A stretch of DNA of 64,000 nucleotides from the NCBI GenBank assembly GCA_028274465.1, contig CM051456.1, forward strand, positions 8,805,545 to 8,869,544, written 5' to 3'. The stretch is from Plantago ovata. Taxonomy: Eukaryota > Streptophyta > Magnoliopsida > Lamiales > Plantaginaceae. Shown piece by piece: positions 60,230-64,000 of this stretch. Under the pieces are notes generated by a model. The model saw only the letters and a program-made list of their open reading frames with translations. It was not told where the DNA came from and ran no database searches. Position 1 is the stretch's first letter. Each line of letters opens with the position of its first letter. A program made the translations under genes and the position numbers.

Positions 60230-60890
60230 GTTCACTGCATATGCACGATTTTAGTTCTATTGACAAGCAATCGAACTGCAAAATTAATCCAGATACAGAT
60301 TCAGATAGAATTGATGGCTCTTCTTCCAAGTTCTGCAGAAAGCACATCTAGTTTTGACACATCCTGTTGTAGACTAAACGAATACATACACGTGGCCAAA
60401 TTCCTTCTAAATTTCATTGTGTACCCACTTACGCATCATATACATCGTGGTAGATTCAGACAAGACAGCACTGTTGTATGAAATCAAGTCCAGCATATTG
60501 TTTTGTGAGTTATCTCATTGTTGTATATGCTGTTTTTTCATCTCAGTTGAATTTGCCTTAAGCTGATTGTTTTATGTAGTGGAGGTGCAATTTGTTTGTC
60601 AATCATAAGGATTGATGTCACACTGTGAGTACAGATTAAATCTTTACATCATCTTTATCACTCACATGATACATGAACCTGAACTGTGAACTTAACTGAA
60701 ATGATCTGAACTGAACGTAATGAAATTGAATTTAAGTTAGAAATGAACAGAGCCTGAGTATCCTTCTAAAGGAAAGAATGAATTATTGGAAACTGATGGA
60801 ATCTGTGAGAATGTGAGTGAGAGTAGAATTTGCAACTAAGAGCAAGTATAATCACTTAAACTTGGCTTTAGTAAAGAGTGAGAGTATAGG
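60230..60890. other. 3' flank of MFS copy 5
   Basis: Likely 3'UTR and spacer with no further gene. The frame at 60260-60481 lacks support. Confidence 0.4.
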
Positions 60891-60894
60891 GAAA

Positions 60895-61281
60895 TTATTT
60901 TAAACTACTTGTTCTATGTTCGATCTTCGCATTCGTTGCTTGTTGGTTGATCCTTGAGCTCTCTGTTTGTGAGACCAGTTTCTTGCTATTTCTTTGGAGG
61001 CCTCTGTTTGGTTGATTTACTTGCTGTCTGTGGTGCGTTGGGCCATTAAGATTGTTGTTCCCTCTCGGTTTAGTTAGGTGGATGGCTCCGGCCTCATCTA
61101 GACATCTTTGTATCTTTTCGCTTTCGTTTTTATTGTTGTATTTCTCGAGCATTTCTTATGCTTGTTTTTTCTGAAAATTTTTAGCCGATTCAAAAAAAAG
61201 TGTGCTTTGAAAAGACACGTGTGTTATGAAAATTTTTAGCCGATTCAAAAAAAAGTGTGCTTTGAAAAGACACGTGTGTTT
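60895..61281 (+). mobile_element. LINE-like 3' tail with 55-bp terminal duplication
   Basis: A GT-rich segment (GTATTTCTCGAGCATTTCTT, then ATGCTTGTTTTTTCTGAAAA and TTTTTAGCCGATTC with an A-run) resembles the tail at 49370-49510. The last part is duplicated with a 55-bp period: TGAAAATTTTTAGCCGATTC at 61172 and 61227, including the flank GTGTGCTTTGAAAAGACACG. No enzyme frame is present. Confidence 0.45.
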
Positions 61282-61544
61282 TGTCTGTTGATTGGTGGTT
61301 ATATACTTTTATTGTGGAATTATGATGACCCATGTCAACGTGATTCATCTTTACAATGTTTCCAGTTCCATGTGCAGTGGACAATATATTCTTTTCTTTC
61401 CCTTTCTATGTCTGTAGAATATACAAAATGGATCTCCATCACATTCACACCATACTTGTGTGAAGTAAAACTTATGAGATTTGATGAAATGTAGAGTTGG
61501 ATACTTCACTAGTTCTTGAACTTTACTTTCATTGCGTGCGCTAG

Positions 61545-61742
61545 GGACGGAGTGGTGTTTAGTCAGCCTGCAATGGATAAGTTGGCAGCTGAGATTCACT
61601 TTCTATACCCAAAGGTAAGTAAAAGGTCGGATGTTCAGTATCTATGTTCCTTGAAAGCCCCCGATGATTAAGACTGGATTCGGTGTGAAGCCAACTGAGT
61701 TCTGGTCGATTGTTCCTGCTGATCCCGGGCTAGTGAGATCAA
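61545..61742 (+). pseudogene. Relic of an unrecognised coding sequence
   Basis: After an acceptor (GTGCGCTAG) one frame reads DGVVFSQPAMDKLAAEIHFL and YPK to a donor-like GTAAGTA at 61615, or onward to SDVQYLCSLKAPDD and a stop. Shifted by one, MIKTGFGVKPTEFWSIVPAD with PGLVRSSE follows and ends in TGA near 61750. Both pieces have protein-like composition, but the interval between them is too short for a normal intron. A frameshifted fragment of a host gene is the simplest reading. The family is not recognised. Confidence 0.35.
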
Positions 61743-61749
61743 GTGAGTG

Positions 61750-62650
61750 AGGACCTAGAAGTATCGGACTGGGTTGGAACAGAACTCTGAGGTCTGCCCT
61801 TGGTATGTAATGTCATGTAGTAGCAGAGCAGTAAACAAGTGATAGTGAGAATTTTGGGTATCATTTTCAGTAGCGGTATGAAGGGGGTCCAGCCAATATA
61901 TATTAGGAATAGAAAAGTGAACTAGTTGTTGCTATTCATGGTTGTTGATTGGAAAGTGATCGATGATGTATGTATGTCATCATTATTTGACAAAGAAACA
62001 TGAAGACAAGCGTAACCACATCTCACATTACCCATGTTTTCCTCTAGGCCAGAAGACAAGATCTAGAGTCAGGCAAGTGTTTTTATTCCCAACTCAAGAG
62101 TCCTTAACACTGACCCAAGTTAATCACAGACGAAGTCATAATTGGTTATGTAACATCGAGAGAAACCATTGTTATCTTCGTCACCATAACTAGAGTGGAC
62201 TTATTTGTACTATAATAAACACAGTAAATATGATTGAACGAAATTGAAAATTTGAACATAATTGTACCGAATATAATTGAATTTAATAAGTTTTCACTTG
62301 AAAGAGAAGAGGGTCTCCCTGAGTTTTTTGAGCCATGAAAATGCGACTATTCTGGAAGCAAATGTTGACAAAATACTAGTACCATTCAAAAATAGCAGAA
62401 GATTCATCTTCTCAATCCGACGAAAATGAGTATAGCGGGGGACCTACATCTTCCAATGATTGAGGCTGAGATAGTTTCCGAGACTGTCGACAAATTCTTC
62501 AGTGCCAATAACACATAAGATCATCATTGGAGTGCAAATACTATGTAAATCCTACATGCAGTTTTATTTTGGGCACATTTTAATGCTATATAATATTCAT
62601 CCTATATTTTTATTTGTATAGTGGTAATAATATGCTTAAATTACATACTA
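61750..62650. other. Intergenic, no gene recognised
   Basis: Mixed-composition sequence. A short frame near 62405-62470 reads SSSQSDENEYSGGPTSSND and a stop, which may be another coding relic, but no splice context was found. Confidence 0.3.
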
Positions 62651-62897
62651 CTCTCCATAATCAAATGTAATATGTTTTGGCAAAATCATAAAGATTAACA
62701 AATGTAATGATTACCCTATAAGAAACATAATTAATTTAAACAACTCATTAAAAAATGAAAAAAATAACAATAAAAAAAGATAATCAGAGGAGTAAAGCAA
62801 TATTTTAATGGTGGTGGAGTAGGCTATAGAGTCTAAACATCTTATATTTTGCAAATGTTAAAAACACAAAACATCTTACATTTGATTAAGGAGGGAG
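62651..62897. mobile_element. Stowaway-like MITE with TA target duplication
   Basis: TA, CTCTCCATAATCAAATGTAA on the left, and CTCCCTCCTTAATCAAATGT as the inverse of the right end before TA. Same family as 48271-48542, opposite orientation. Confidence 0.85.
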
Positions 62898-63430
62898 TAG
62901 ATAATTAGAAAATCATTAAAATCCTATATCAAACTTTTTTGTTCTTGTAGTATTTGAAATCCAATCATCAAATTGCATGCAATGGTGCTTCATTGTACTT
63001 AAGATTATAATGTCTGATGTTTAGTTAGTTGATGCTAGACTAATAACATATGTTTTGATTTTATCTGGATCTGTGCTGTTTCAGTTTATTTTGATGCTTG
63101 GGGCAGTGGCACTTGATTGGGTAGTTGATGGTTGTATTGAGAGACTCGCAATTTGTATGTTTGAGTTTGATTTGTGTACATGTTGTTTTGTTCGATTGTG
63201 ATGCTTGAGTTCTAATACGGTGCAATATGTGATTTGGATACATATTGTTTGAGTTGATTGTGATGTTTCAGTTCTAATATATATGCTTATAAAATGATGT
63301 ATGTTTGTTATAAGAGTAAATTACTACTTATAAGATATTTTTAGGTCACTAATGTCAATTTGTAATTCTTCCTTTATTTTGCTATGTGAAAATACCCCGT
63401 CTGAGAGAAAAGTTGAAAGAAGAGAATTGG

Positions 63431-63568
63431 GGTGGGCATTAATTAGTCACGAGGATGTAATTAGTGAAGTACTCCTAGTTTACATAATAATGGTCCTCGG
63501 GTGGGCATTAATTAGTCACGAGGATGTAATTAGTGAAGTACTCCTAGTTTACATAATAATGGTCCTCT
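63431..63568. repeat. 69-bp tandem duplication
   Basis: The unit GGTGGGCATTAATTAGTCAC onward at 63431 is repeated exactly at 63500. The period is a multiple of three, so a frame at 63352-63627 remains open across it, but nothing else supports coding. Confidence 0.9.
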
Positions 63569-63710
63569 ATAATCTATGCATTGAGTGTGCACGGGACGAT
63601 AATTTCTCAATGGGAGTACTAGGCTGAGTTGTCGGTGGGAAAATATGGCCAAAGTTTACGTATTTTTCTAATGACGTTTACCTAAGTTAACCAGGAGAGT
63701 TTGACTCGTA

Positions 63711-63947
63711 CTTACTCCATTTCATTTATAACTTTCTGAGAGGACTATTCATTGCGACCTTTGACCATGTATAACTCCTAAATTAAATTAGAGAAAAATA
63801 TAATAAAATTATATTATGAAATTGAATGGAGTATATTTTCATAATCAACTTTTAATTTATATTGATACAATTTAATTTAAAAGTTATACGTGGTCAAAGG
63901 TCGCGATGAATAGTCTACTTAGGAAGTAACTAATGAAACGGAGGAAG
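63711..63947. mobile_element. Stowaway-like MITE with TA target duplication
   Basis: TA, CTTACTCCATTTCATTTATA on the left, and CTTCCTCCGTTTCATTAGTT as the inverse of the right end before TA. Inside, GACTATTCATTGCGACCTTT is inverted as AAAGGTCGCGATGAATAGTC. Confidence 0.8.
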
Positions 63948-64000
63948 TACTATGCTTTACAAATTCCAAAACTAGTAGTTGATTAGGAAGACTTTGACCA

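Noticed and set aside
59523-60347. A 274-residue minus-strand frame over MFS copy 5 exon 3
   Set aside because: It is an antisense shadow of the conserved exon, Leu/Gln/His-rich, and is not kept open in the other copies over the same length.

Overview
The window is plant nuclear DNA from an angiosperm, most likely a eudicot. The evidence is AT-rich intergenic DNA, GT-AG introns inside most genes, many small non-autonomous transposons (Stowaway-like and Harbinger-like MITEs, SINEs, Helitron ends), and plant-specific protein families (VQ-motif proteins, SABATH methyltransferases, a UNE2-like MFS family). All gene models were assembled by hand from exon translation, splice sites and intron phase. 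No database search was possible, so family names rest on recognised motifs.

Layout. 1-7.3 kb: repeat-rich, with two elements that carry arrays of short palindromes, an unrecognised multi-exon gene whose last three exons (5166-6142) agree in phase, and a hAT-like element with a CCGGT-rich core. 7.3-10.6 kb: little visible. 10.7-12.1 kb: a VQ-motif regulator with a 5'UTR intron and a possible short uORF. 16.3-22.1 kb, minus strand: a complete 11-exon gene for a membrane-anchored tRNA threonylcarbamoyladenosine dehydratase (ThiF/E1 fold, TcdA/Tcd1-like, 456 aa). 22.4-23.2 kb: a Harbinger-like MITE with TAA target duplications.

25.0-60.2 kb is the accessory core. It has five tandem copies of one MFS transporter gene, all plus strand, all three exons with the same intron phases and a 752-nt middle exon (804 nt in copy 4). 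Copies 1 (25042), 2 (27803) and 5 (58099) look intact, copy 3 (29982) has two nonsense codons, and copy 4 (32968) has three frame-disrupting indels. Between copies 4 and 5 lie two SABATH carboxyl methyltransferase genes of the SAMT/BSMT type. The first (36174-42562) looks intact. The second (51212-56994) has a 5-nt loss relative to its twin that shifts exon 3. Both have introns swollen by MITEs and SINEs and share a conserved promoter block. 60.2-64 kb holds a LINE-like 3' tail, a relic of an unrecognised coding sequence, two MITEs and a 69-bp tandem duplication.

How it may work together: SABATH enzymes make volatile methyl esters from small carboxylic acids, and MFS proteins move small molecules across membranes. 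A tandem MFS array enclosing two SABATH genes could be a small metabolite-modification and transport neighbourhood. That is an inference from position only; the array is also plainly in birth-and-death turnover.
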